NCBI GenBank assembly: GCA_000024525.1
Contig: CP001769.1
Location: 5,489,001 to 5,553,000, forward strand
Length of the DNA: 64,000 nucleotides
Direction of reading: 5' to 3'
DNA from: Spirosoma linguale DSM 74
GTDB taxonomy: Bacteria > Bacteroidota > Bacteroidia > Cytophagales > Spirosomataceae
Both the position numbers and the translations under genes were made by a program. Below the pieces are notes generated by a model that worked only from the letters and a program-made list of their open reading frames with translations, had not been told where the DNA came from and did no database searches. This document shows positions 18,094 to 25,800 of the stretch, piece after piece. Every line of letters starts with the position of its first letter. Within the stretch, counting starts at the first letter, position 1.

Positions 18094-18603
18094 ATGCAAT
18101 TTACCTTCAGAAACGACCAGCCCGACCTCGCCCTTACTATCCTCCGCGAAGTGGGCCAATGGCTCGCCGACAATGACCGCGAGCTCTGGAAAGTCGGTAC
18201 CCTCACCGCCGAAAATCTGCTTGACGAATACACAACCGGCAACCTGTATGTCATGTATGCCGACCGCGAAGAGGGCACCGGTCCCGAACCGGCTGCAGTC
18301 TTTATCCTGCAATGGATAGATCCGCTCTACTGGCCCGATGTGCCACCCAATACGTCGGGCTTTATCCACAAACTGGCTATTCGCCGACCGTTCAACGGGC
18401 AAAACCTCTTTGCGGCTATTATCGACTTCAGCCGGGCCGAGTGCCTGAAGCGCGGCATTAAAACCCTGCAACTCGAAACTGATGCATCTAGACCCAAGCT
18501 GATGCAGTTTTACGAACGCTACGGTTTCCAGCCCACACATCGGCGGGAGATGCACGAGTTTGGCCAGTCGTTTACCAGTCAGTTTTACGTCATGACGTTT
18601 TAA
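18094..18603 (+). CDS. GNAT family N-acetyltransferase
   Basis: A 169-residue cytoplasmic protein. The GNAT fold is seen in the central beta-strand region (GFIHKLAIRRPFNGQNLFAA), where the acetyl-CoA pyrophosphate loop usually reads R/QxxGxG/A and is degenerate here (RRPFNGQN). The C-terminal segment KTLQLETDASRPKLMQFYER followed by YGF is typical. The substrate is unknown. It is preceded by the 17-bp minisatellite and converges with the TolC-like gene (21 bp between stops). Confidence 0.82.
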   Translation: MQFTFRNDQPDLALTILREVGQWLADNDRELWKVGTLTAENLLDEYTTGNLYVMYADREEGTGPEPAAVFILQWIDPLYWPDVPPNTSGFIHKLAIRRPFNGQNLFAAIIDFSRAECLKRGIKTLQLETDASRPKLMQFYERYGFQPTHRREMHEFGQSFTSQFYVMTF

Positions 18604-18624
18604 GTCGATGCGCGTACCAACTCC

Positions 18625-19917
18625 CTACAAACTGCCTCTGGCCTTCCGCAACTGCAACTGACCTAACAGGGCATCGTATACCGAGCGCAGGTAGTTCGTC
18701 TCGGCCTGTTGCAGGCTGTATTTACTGTTTCGGAAGTCAGCCAGCAACAGCGTACCAGCATCAAACCGAACCCGGTCGACAGCCAGTATGCGTTGCGCCT
18801 GTACGATGTTTTTCCGGGTTTGGGCGAGGTTTTCGCGGGCCTGATCCAACGTATTTTTAGCCGAACGCGTTTCGTACTCGAAGTCGTTTTTGAGTTGCTG
18901 GATGGTGTTCTGGTTCACTTGAGCACGACGTACGTAGTCCTGCCGATTAATCCGCGCCTGTCGCCCGTCGAAAATCGGGACGCTGACCTGAACACCCACA
19001 TAATTGTAACGATACCAGGTATCGGCTTGAAAGGGATTGAACACATCGGCCAGTTGCTGCGCAAAATAAGCCCCGTATGCCGACACGACGGGTGCGAGCC
19101 GGGCCTGCTCCCGTTGCTGATTCAACTCATTGAGCTGACGGCTCAGCTCTTCCTGTTTCAGTTCCAGCCGGCTCCCGGTTGCTTCCTCCTGAAACTGGGT
19201 AAACAAAGCTTCCAGCGAATCGGCCGGTTCAACGGCCTGGGTCGTGTTGATCCGATAGCGGAGGTTATCCAGACTCAGCGAATAGTCGCGCTGGTCGTTG
19301 CGGTAGGTAAGCTCGGCATTGCTCAGATCAAGCGCGAACCGGTCGAAATCCGTTTGGAGGAGTGTTCCAGCCCGAAAGCGGGTTTGCGCCTGTTCCAGAT
19401 AGCCCTGCGCCCGCGTTCTGGCCCGCTCCGACAGCCGGATTTTCTCGCGGTTGAATACGGCCTGATAGTAGGCTTCGGTCACTTGCTGTCGTATGTCGAC
19501 GGCGGTTTTCTCCAGCGTCGTCTGCTGAGCCGTTACATTGACCTGATTGATACGGCGGTCGATGGGCGATTGGGCGTCGTAGATTTTCTGTTCGGCCTGC
19601 ACATTCAATACGTTGGCGATTGGCGTCCCAAACCGGAGTACTACATCCTGCCCATTAGCAAAAGGCGCGTTTTTTATGACGCTTTGCTGAATTTGCGTGT
19701 TCCACCGAAAATCGGCTGCGGCTTTCAGTTGCGGTTGCCAGCGGGCGCGTCGGCGGGCCTCGTCACTCTCCGCAATCTGCGTCTGTAACTGACCGTTCAG
19801 CAGCTCCAGCCGGTTGGCCTGCGCCTGCTTAAGGGCCTGATCCAGCGTAAGGGGTTGCGCCTTCCCATCGAGCGAAAAAATGAGTGTAAAGAATACTATA
19901 GCAACTAGCGACTTCAT
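18625..19917 (-). CDS. TolC-family outer-membrane efflux protein
   Basis: 430 residues from the ATG at 19917, which starts a signal peptide (KSLVAIVFFTLIFSLDGKAQ); a longer in-frame start at 19962 adds 15 residues before it and is less likely. Two long coiled-coil repeats typical of TolC are visible (around EARRRARWQPQLKAAADFRW and QRILAVDRVRFDAGTLLLAD). It should form the trimeric outer-membrane channel for the ABC exporter encoded just upstream. It is the last gene of the minus-strand operon ATPase, adaptor, permease, TolC, with a gap of 69 bp. Confidence 0.9.
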   Translation of the reverse strand: MKSLVAIVFFTLIFSLDGKAQPLTLDQALKQAQANRLELLNGQLQTQIAESDEARRRARWQPQLKAAADFRWNTQIQQSVIKNAPFANGQDVVLRFGTPIANVLNVQAEQKIYDAQSPIDRRINQVNVTAQQTTLEKTAVDIRQQVTEAYYQAVFNREKIRLSERARTRAQGYLEQAQTRFRAGTLLQTDFDRFALDLSNAELTYRNDQRDYSLSLDNLRYRINTTQAVEPADSLEALFTQFQEEATGSRLELKQEELSRQLNELNQQREQARLAPVVSAYGAYFAQQLADVFNPFQADTWYRYNYVGVQVSVPIFDGRQARINRQDYVRRAQVNQNTIQQLKNDFEYETRSAKNTLDQARENLAQTRKNIVQAQRILAVDRVRFDAGTLLLADFRNSKYSLQQAETNYLRSVYDALLGQLQLRKARGSL

Positions 19918-19986
19918 GCTGATTAAATAAAGTAAAGAGTAATAGACACCTGTCCTGAGCAAGCCAAGCCCACGTTCACTCGTTTA

Positions 19987-21105
19987 TCACCGCCTGAATA
20001 CCGATGCAGGCTCCAGCGATGTGATACGTCGAATGGCGAACAAACTGCCGCCCACCGCAATGAAAAGGGTAACGCTGATAAAGCCCACTTCGAGCCAGAC
20101 AGAAAAGCTGAAGTTGGACCCGATTGACAACAGCAGTAAACGAAACCCCTCGACAAATAACCGCCCGATCCCGTAACCAATAACCGCTAGTATCATGGCC
20201 TGAAGCAGAATAAGCCGGGCGATGTAGCGGTTCGTTGCCCCGATGGCTTTCAGGGTACCGTAGTCCTGGATTCGTTCGTTGGCCGCCGAATACAGCGTAA
20301 GCCCGATGATAACAAACCCGGCGATGATGGCAAACACAATCAGGAAGCCGAACGTGGCGGCAAAACCACCCGATACCACAGCCCGTGTAAACGTGCTTTC
20401 CGAGAAGGCTTCGCCCGTCCAGGCCCGGATACCCGGAATGGCTGCGTTGATACGGTTTACCAGTTGTACCTTATCTACATTAGGCTGTGCCTCTACCAGA
20501 AAGAAGCTGACCTTGTCGGGAGAAAAGCCCGTCAGGCTTCGGGCGCGTTCGATGGTCGTAAACGCATAGTCGATACCCAGCCCCTGCGTACCGCGGGTTT
20601 GCCCGGCTTTGTATACCCGTTTGCCGTTCAGTTCGAAAGCCTCTCCTATTTTCACGTCTTTCAGGTTCTCCGAAAAAACGTCCATAAACAAGGCCCCTTC
20701 GGTCAGAAGTAGGCTGGGCGAGGTTCCCGATTCGACATTCCACATCCCGACATAGGCGGGTGCCTGCACACCGATGAGCGAAAGACCGGCGGTTTTCCCA
20801 TTGAGCCGCTTCACAGACCCCGCTGATATAACCACTTCATGTACCTGCTTTACCCCGGCAATACTGGCCACCTCCCGCCCGATCCGCACATCCAGCGGAA
20901 CAGTCTTATTAGCGTCGGTGGTACTTTCATCGACGATCCAGATGTATTGCCGGTTGCTGCTGACCACGTTGATAATGGAGTTGGTCAGAAACAGAAACAC
21001 GCCCGTTTGCTGGCCAACCAGAAACACCGACAGGGTAATGCCAACCATCGTTCCAATCGACTTGGCTCTGTCATATTTCAGAAAGCTGAATGCCGTTTGA
21101 AGCAT
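19987..21105 (-). CDS. ABC exporter permease, DevC/FtsX type
   Basis: A 372-residue inner-membrane protein with the MacB/FtsX layout: one N-terminal transmembrane segment (SIGTMVGITLSVFLVGQQTG), a periplasmic domain of about 200 residues, and three C-terminal segments (FLIVFAIIAGFVIIGLTLYS, LLQAMILAVIGYGIGRLF, VGFISVTLFIAVGGSLFAI). The similarity is to DevC, the permease of DevBCA glycolipid/efflux exporters. Only 2 bp separate it from the adaptor gene, so the two are translated from one transcript. The substrate is unknown. Confidence 0.88.
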   Translation of the reverse strand: MLQTAFSFLKYDRAKSIGTMVGITLSVFLVGQQTGVFLFLTNSIINVVSSNRQYIWIVDESTTDANKTVPLDVRIGREVASIAGVKQVHEVVISAGSVKRLNGKTAGLSLIGVQAPAYVGMWNVESGTSPSLLLTEGALFMDVFSENLKDVKIGEAFELNGKRVYKAGQTRGTQGLGIDYAFTTIERARSLTGFSPDKVSFFLVEAQPNVDKVQLVNRINAAIPGIRAWTGEAFSESTFTRAVVSGGFAATFGFLIVFAIIAGFVIIGLTLYSAANERIQDYGTLKAIGATNRYIARLILLQAMILAVIGYGIGRLFVEGFRLLLLSIGSNFSFSVWLEVGFISVTLFIAVGGSLFAIRRITSLEPASVFRR

Positions 21106-21107
21106 AA

Positions 21108-22115
21108 TTAGTTGACGTTAATGAGGCATTCGACCCGCGCCCCAATGATTACCTTACCGGGATCGTCCAGCCGGACGCGCACTTCGCGAACGCGCCGGTC
21201 TTCGAGGTTCGACGCGTTATCGGAAAAGAGCGATTTCTTACGTAAGTAGGGCGATGCCAATACGACGGTACCGGTCGTCAGGCGGTCGCTGCTACCCTGC
21301 TGGCGGATGTATGCCTTTTGACCGACCTTTACCTTTAGCGCAAACAGTTCGTCGATTTCCGTCACCGCCACCAATGGGCCAGCGGGGGCGAAATCGCCGA
21401 TGGACTGGTTACTGCTCAGGTACTGTCCTATTTTGGCATCCAGGCTCAACAAGGTACCATCGGCGGGTGCCTTTACCGTTTTCAGCCCAGCTACTGTGCT
21501 GGCATACTCGCTATCGGCCCGCAGCTCGGCAATGCGCCCCTGTGCCTGTTTCACCTGCGCTTCCGACGCCCGAATCTGCTGTTGCAGGTTTTGTACATCG
21601 TAGCGTGAATCATCGAGTTCTTTTCGGGTGAGGGCATTACCAGCAAATAACGTTTCGTTCCGTTTCAGGTCGGCTTCGGCTTTCTGAAGCTGCACCCGAA
21701 GCGTCTGTACATTTTGCCGGGCTGTTTCAATAGCGTCCTGCTGCGTCTTCATTTTAACGGTCGCCTGCTGAAGCTGAGCCGATTCCACGGCGTTATCCAT
21801 CGTCAGGAGCACCTGTCCTTTTTTGACCTGCTGCCCAATGTCGACGTTCACTGTTTTAACAAGCCCATCGGTTTCGGCGGCCAGTTTGCTGATGCGGGCA
21901 GTTGGCTCGATTACGGCCACACCCAGCACTTCGGCAATTTGCCGGGCCGTTTGCGCCGTTCGGACCGAGTCCTGCTGAGCCTCGGCTTTCTGCTTTTTAT
22001 CCCCGCAGGAAAACAGCGCAAGGCTGGCCGTCAGGAGGCAAAAAATCACCAAACAGGCTTTTTCGCACTTTGCGTTTACACCGCTGACGGTAGGTTTACG
22101 TAGTGTATCGTTCAT
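21108..22115 (-). CDS. HlyD/DevB-type periplasmic adaptor (lipoprotein)
   Basis: A 335-residue adaptor of the membrane-fusion family. A lipobox (SLALFSC) follows the hydrophobic N-terminus. The biotinyl-lipoyl-like half motif is in GLVKTVNVDIGQQVKKGQVL, a long alpha-hairpin is in the centre (TARQNVQTLRVQLQKAEADL), and the second lipoyl half is in TVKAPADGTLLSLDAKIGQY. It bridges the DevC-like permease and the TolC-like channel. It lies 2 bp after the ATPase gene. Confidence 0.9.
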   Translation of the reverse strand: MNDTLRKPTVSGVNAKCEKACLVIFCLLTASLALFSCGDKKQKAEAQQDSVRTAQTARQIAEVLGVAVIEPTARISKLAAETDGLVKTVNVDIGQQVKKGQVLLTMDNAVESAQLQQATVKMKTQQDAIETARQNVQTLRVQLQKAEADLKRNETLFAGNALTRKELDDSRYDVQNLQQQIRASEAQVKQAQGRIAELRADSEYASTVAGLKTVKAPADGTLLSLDAKIGQYLSSNQSIGDFAPAGPLVAVTEIDELFALKVKVGQKAYIRQQGSSDRLTTGTVVLASPYLRKKSLFSDNASNLEDRRVREVRVRLDDPGKVIIGARVECLINVN

Positions 22116-22117
22116 GG

Positions 22118-22804
22118 TTATACGTCATTGAATTCACTTGTTTCCTTAACAAATCCGTTATCGACCTCCACAATCCGATGGGCAAACGATTTCAGTCGCG
22201 GGTCGTGGGTAACAACGGCTACCGATTTGCCGCCATCGGCCAGCGCCCGTAATTCGCGCATGACGATAGCCACCGAGTCTTTGTCGAGCGAGGCCGTAGG
22301 TTCATCGCATAAGACCAGTTTGGGATTGGTCACCAGCGCGCGGGCAATGGCGATGCGTTGCTGCTGCCCGCCCGAGAGTTGCTTAGGCAGGTTTTTTCGG
22401 CGGTCGATCATCCCCACTGTTTTGAGCGCCTGCTCGGTACGCTCATGGGCTTCGACCTTATTAACGCCCTGAAGCTGAAGCGGCATCAGCACGTTTTCCT
22501 CAGCGGTGAGCGGAGCCAGCAGGTTGAAATTCTGAAAAACAAAGCCAATGGTATTCAGCCGAAGGGCTGCCAGGGATTTTTCACTGAGCTTATTGATGTG
22601 CTGCCCATCGACCCAAAGATTGCCGTAACTGGGGTAGATAACACACCCCAGCATCGACAACAGGGTGGTTTTACCCGAACCCGACGGCCCAATGATGAGC
22701 ATCAGTTCACCTTCGTTTAACCGGAGCGTCGTTGGTTGCAGGGCGACAATCGTCTGATCGCCGGTTTTGTATTCTTTGCCCACTTCTTTCAATTCTGCTA
22801 TCAT
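22118..22804 (-). CDS. ABC exporter ATPase, DevA/LolD type
   Basis: 228 residues from the ATG at 22804; upstream in-frame ATGs would give an unusual N-terminus. Walker A is GPSGSGKTTLL, the signature is LSGGQQQRIAIARAL, Walker B is LVLCDEPTASLD, and the H-loop is VVTHDPR. It energises the DevC-like permease downstream. The operon starts here and is divergent from the MarR gene across 225 bp, the common arrangement for MarR-controlled efflux. Confidence 0.92.
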   Translation of the reverse strand: MIAELKEVGKEYKTGDQTIVALQPTTLRLNEGELMLIIGPSGSGKTTLLSMLGCVIYPSYGNLWVDGQHINKLSEKSLAALRLNTIGFVFQNFNLLAPLTAEENVLMPLQLQGVNKVEAHERTEQALKTVGMIDRRKNLPKQLSGGQQQRIAIARALVTNPKLVLCDEPTASLDKDSVAIVMRELRALADGGKSVAVVTHDPRLKSFAHRIVEVDNGFVKETSEFNDV

Positions 22805-23000
22805 CCGTTTTAGTAGCCAGGAGTTACTTATCATTATGTGTATTGCGTCTTCACCATGTGCCCGTAAGCAAGGCAAGAAACAACATATATTATATAACCG
22901 TAGTTATTTATCATCAACAATGCAATAATACTACGCATTCGTAATAAATTATTCTTTTTGCCTAAAAAATTTTATTTTCGTAGCGATTTCATAAGATCAG

Positions 23001-23024
23001 TACGTTGTTTGTTACGAAAACGTA
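23001..23024. promoter_or_regulatory. Possible MarR operator
   Basis: TACGTT at 23001-23006 and AACGTA at 23019-23024 form an inverted repeat with a 12-bp spacer, ending 5 bp before the MarR start codon. Related TTACG/CGTAA words also occur nearby on the efflux side. It is short, so this is a weak candidate for autoregulation. Confidence 0.35.
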
Positions 23025-23029
23025 GTGTT

Positions 23030-23737
23030 ATGGATAAAGGGGAGCAAAACGTTATTGAGTTAGTAAATCAATGGGCCGCTTATAGTGCCGTCACGCCAGA
23101 TGCCACGCTGGCGGGTTTCTGTCTGCATTTTCTGACCGATCAGTTGCATGAATCGGCAACAAACGGGGCGATTCCTACCGTCGATGACGACAACTTGCAC
23201 AACGACCAATGGAAAGAGAGCCTCAGCGATACGGTACAGCAGCCGATGATACCCATTCGGCCCGAAGCCCGATTAGCAGCATTGGTCGGCAGGCTATCAA
23301 AATATGCTTATTTCTACTCTAAAAAGGCCATGCAGTCACTGGATGTCAAAGGCATGGACGATCCGGTTTATCTGCTTGTCGTGTTACAGATGGGTACGCC
23401 TAAAAAGAGCGAAGTGATCTATGAAATGATGGCGGAGTTCGCGTCGGGTACCGATATTATCAACCGGCACATCCGGATGGAATACCTCGAAGAGTTCCCC
23501 GACGAACAGGATCGCCGGTCCAAACGCCTGCGTTTAACACCAAAAGGGCTGGCTATTATTCAGGAATGTTTCCCCATCATGAATCAGGTAGCCGATGTTG
23601 CCTTCGGTTCATTGACAGACGGTGAGAAGGCCATTCTGGTACAGATTCTTGACAAACTCGACCGCTATCATACCGACCATTACAAACAAAGTCGGAATAG
23701 TGAATTCAACGAGGTATATGAACGCATGGTAGGGTAA
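23030..23737 (+). CDS. MarR-family transcriptional regulator
   Basis: 235 residues from the ATG at 23030; an earlier in-frame ATG lies in the AT-rich promoter and is rejected. The winged-helix region covers residues ~90-190, with the wing motif DRRSKRLRLTPKGLAIIQEC characteristic of MarR proteins (DxRxxxxxLTxxG). The N-terminal ~85 residues are an extra helical part. It is divergent from the efflux operon and 27 bp ahead of an MFS pump gene, so it probably represses both until a ligand binds. Confidence 0.88.
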   Translation: MDKGEQNVIELVNQWAAYSAVTPDATLAGFCLHFLTDQLHESATNGAIPTVDDDNLHNDQWKESLSDTVQQPMIPIRPEARLAALVGRLSKYAYFYSKKAMQSLDVKGMDDPVYLLVVLQMGTPKKSEVIYEMMAEFASGTDIINRHIRMEYLEEFPDEQDRRSKRLRLTPKGLAIIQECFPIMNQVADVAFGSLTDGEKAILVQILDKLDRYHTDHYKQSRNSEFNEVYERMVG

Positions 23738-23764
23738 CTTTGCACCCTACCGAACCCCTTTTTT

Positions 23765-24967
23765 GTGGCCAACCGTCAACTGCTTCATATTTACGCCATC
23801 ATTTTCATTGATGTCATTGTCGGCTCGGCGGTCGGCCCTATTTTGCCGGAGTTCGTAAAAGGGCTGGAACGGCCTCAACTCTGGCTGGCCGTTGGTACGG
23901 CGCTTTTCCTGGGCATGCAGTTGTTTTCGGCCCCACTATTAGGCAAGCTTTCCGATGGCTACGGACGCAGACCTATCTTTATCATTTCGGCCATTGGCAC
24001 CTTCCTGGCCGACTGCCTGCTGCTGCCCGTTCGCGTCGGTTATTACTTTGCGAATCGGGTGAGTGATGGCACAACGAATGGCATGTATGCCACGGTACGG
24101 TCGGCGATCACGGACATTTCACCCAAGGAAAGTCTGTTCAAAAACCTCGGCATTGAAGGCGCGATCATCTCGCTCGGGTTCGTCATTGGTCCGGCGGTAT
24201 CGGGCCTGTTGCTGACGACCTTCGATGTGGTCCAGGGCGATCAGGCGCGGGTGGTGGCGATCATGGCCGTCACCTTATCGAGCGTGAACATGATCCTGAG
24301 CTGGACACTCCGCGAAACTCATCCCAATCCGCCCGGCATTACCACAGCCGCCCTGAAAATGGAGCTGGCCAACTCGCTGGATGTACATACCCTCTGGACC
24401 AGGTTGTTAGCTAAAGACAGGCAGTATCCGGGTCTGAAGATACTGGTTATGATGCAACTGGCACTCACGCTCAGCACCGGTTACTATTTCTACTTCGTCA
24501 CCTTCGCCAGCTTCGGCGCGTTGCAGATGGACGCCAAGGCTATTTCCTATTTCTTTATGTATTTCGGAGGACTGAGTGTCGTGATCAGCTATGTCTTTTA
24601 CGGCTACATAGCAGACCGGATCAACCAGCGACTGGGCATTTTCTGGTTCGCGCTGCTGGGAGCACCGATATTAGGCAGTTACGGCCTCGTAGGAACCTCT
24701 GTTCTGTGGCTGTACATCTTGGTTACGGTCGACTGCCTGACGTTTTCTCTTATTCAGGGCCTGATTGAAGGACTAATGGCCCAACTAACATCGGACGAAG
24801 ACCGGGGCGAAATCTTCGGCATCAACCAGGCCTTGCAGGGCGTAGCCAGCTTTGTGACAACCGTGATATTTGGCGCTTTATCGTTAATTGACTTACGACT
24901 ACCCTTCGCCTGGTTCGGTACTTGCCTGGCGGTTGTTGCCTGGCTGGCGTGGCAACGGAAGCGTTGA
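23765..24967 (+). CDS. MFS transporter, TetA-like
   Basis: A 400-residue inner-membrane transporter with about twelve hydrophobic segments. The motif-A loop after TM2 reads GKLSDGYGRRPIFIIS, as in drug:H+ antiporters. The start at 23765 is GTG; no ATG lies near the expected N-terminus, and the first transmembrane helix begins at residue 6 (LLHIYAIIFIDVIVGSAVGP). It is likely co-transcribed with the MarR gene 27 bp upstream and would export a drug or metabolite. Confidence 0.88.
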   Translation: MANRQLLHIYAIIFIDVIVGSAVGPILPEFVKGLERPQLWLAVGTALFLGMQLFSAPLLGKLSDGYGRRPIFIISAIGTFLADCLLLPVRVGYYFANRVSDGTTNGMYATVRSAITDISPKESLFKNLGIEGAIISLGFVIGPAVSGLLLTTFDVVQGDQARVVAIMAVTLSSVNMILSWTLRETHPNPPGITTAALKMELANSLDVHTLWTRLLAKDRQYPGLKILVMMQLALTLSTGYYFYFVTFASFGALQMDAKAISYFFMYFGGLSVVISYVFYGYIADRINQRLGIFWFALLGAPILGSYGLVGTSVLWLYILVTVDCLTFSLIQGLIEGLMAQLTSDEDRGEIFGINQALQGVASFVTTVIFGALSLIDLRLPFAWFGTCLAVVAWLAWQRKR

Positions 24968-24976
24968 CGAGTACGT

Positions 24977-25077
24977 GCTGGCGCGAGCATACGCTCGTGC
25001 CTTTTATGTTGCAAGCATTCGCTTGCGTCAGTGAATACTGACTCTATAAAACGGCACGAGCATATGCTCGCGCCAGC
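24977..25077. repeat. RAYT-linked REPIN, copy 1
   Basis: A 101-bp element with outer inverted arms GCTGGCGCGAG.. and ..CTCGCGCCAGC, each folding on itself (CGAGCATACGCTCG; CGAGCATATGCTCG). The shared centre contains two more hairpins, GCAAGCATTCGCTTGC and GTCAGTGAATACTGAC. It lies 7 bp beyond the stop codon of the RAYT gene. Confidence 0.9.
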
Positions 25078-25084
25078 CTCCCAC

Positions 25085-25630
25085 TTACAACAAAATCACA
25101 TCAATCAACCCTTTTCGACCAGCGTAATTACGGGCGCTACTGTACAGATAATCTTCCGGCTCGTCCACAAACCCGGCTTCCACAGGATTGTAATGAATAT
25201 AGTCGAGCTTCTGCTGAAGTACAGTTGCCGTAAATAACTCAACGGGATGAAAGCCCTGTTGCCAAAGCTGATGCACATTATTAGCAGGATTCGACAGGCC
25301 CGCCCGCTTGAAAATCCAGCACATCCAGCCCCGCCTACTTTCTTCACTATCTTCTTCAATCATAGGAAACAGATACCTCGATGTATGTCGCTTCATATCC
25401 CGCATGATGTATTGGAGGGGATCTTTGTTTGTCCCGACAATCATGTGCAGGTGATTCGTCATCAGGCAATAGGCATAAAGCTCAAGGCCCTTTTCAGCAA
25501 TACAGTAGCGTATACTGTCGAGAACCAGGTCTTTATAGTGACGGCGGGTAAATACATCTACCCATTGTACAACCGTGAATGTTACGAAATAAACTTTAGA
25601 TTGGTCCCTGACTTTATATTTCTCGCTCAT
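25085..25630 (-). CDS. REP-associated tyrosine transposase (RAYT)
   Basis: A 181-residue Y1-type HUH transposase. The metal-binding HxH is in CLMTNHLHMIVG. The catalytic tyrosine region reads KLDYIHYNPVEAGFV, followed by YLYSSARNYAG, which is typical of RAYT proteins rather than classic IS200 TnpA. It is framed by two REPIN copies (24977-25077 and 25687-25788). RAYTs are single-copy domesticated transposases thought to mobilise REP sequences, and the third and fourth copies of the same family elsewhere in the window fit this. The gene is intact. Confidence 0.92.
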   Translation of the reverse strand: MSEKYKVRDQSKVYFVTFTVVQWVDVFTRRHYKDLVLDSIRYCIAEKGLELYAYCLMTNHLHMIVGTNKDPLQYIMRDMKRHTSRYLFPMIEEDSEESRRGWMCWIFKRAGLSNPANNVHQLWQQGFHPVELFTATVLQQKLDYIHYNPVEAGFVDEPEDYLYSSARNYAGRKGLIDVILL

Positions 25631-25686
25631 ATTATATATACATAAATACTAAAATAGTATAAATATGTAAAATTATGAGTTTGAAT

Positions 25687-25788
25687 GCTGGCGCGAGTAT
25701 CTACTCGTGCCTTTTTATGCTGCAAGCATTCGCTTGCGTCAGTGAATACTGACTTTATAAAACGGCACGATCGTATGCTAGCGCCAGC
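25687..25788. repeat. RAYT-linked REPIN, copy 2
   Basis: A 102-bp relative of copy 1, 57 bp upstream of the RAYT start. The left stem is CGAGTATCTACTCG, that is, changed at paired positions compared with CGAGCATACGCTCG in copy 1. The right stem is partly decayed (CGATCGTATGCTAG). The central hairpins are conserved. Confidence 0.9.
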
Positions 25789-25800
25789 TTACAGCTTGAG

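Noticed and set aside
18709..19788. 359-codon plus-strand frame
   Set aside because: It is antisense to the TolC-like gene, which has a signal peptide and family pattern.
24977..25788. Possible CRISPR array from repeated palindromes
   Set aside because: Only two copies flank a transposase gene, with no regular short spacers and no cas genes; they are REPIN-type repeats.
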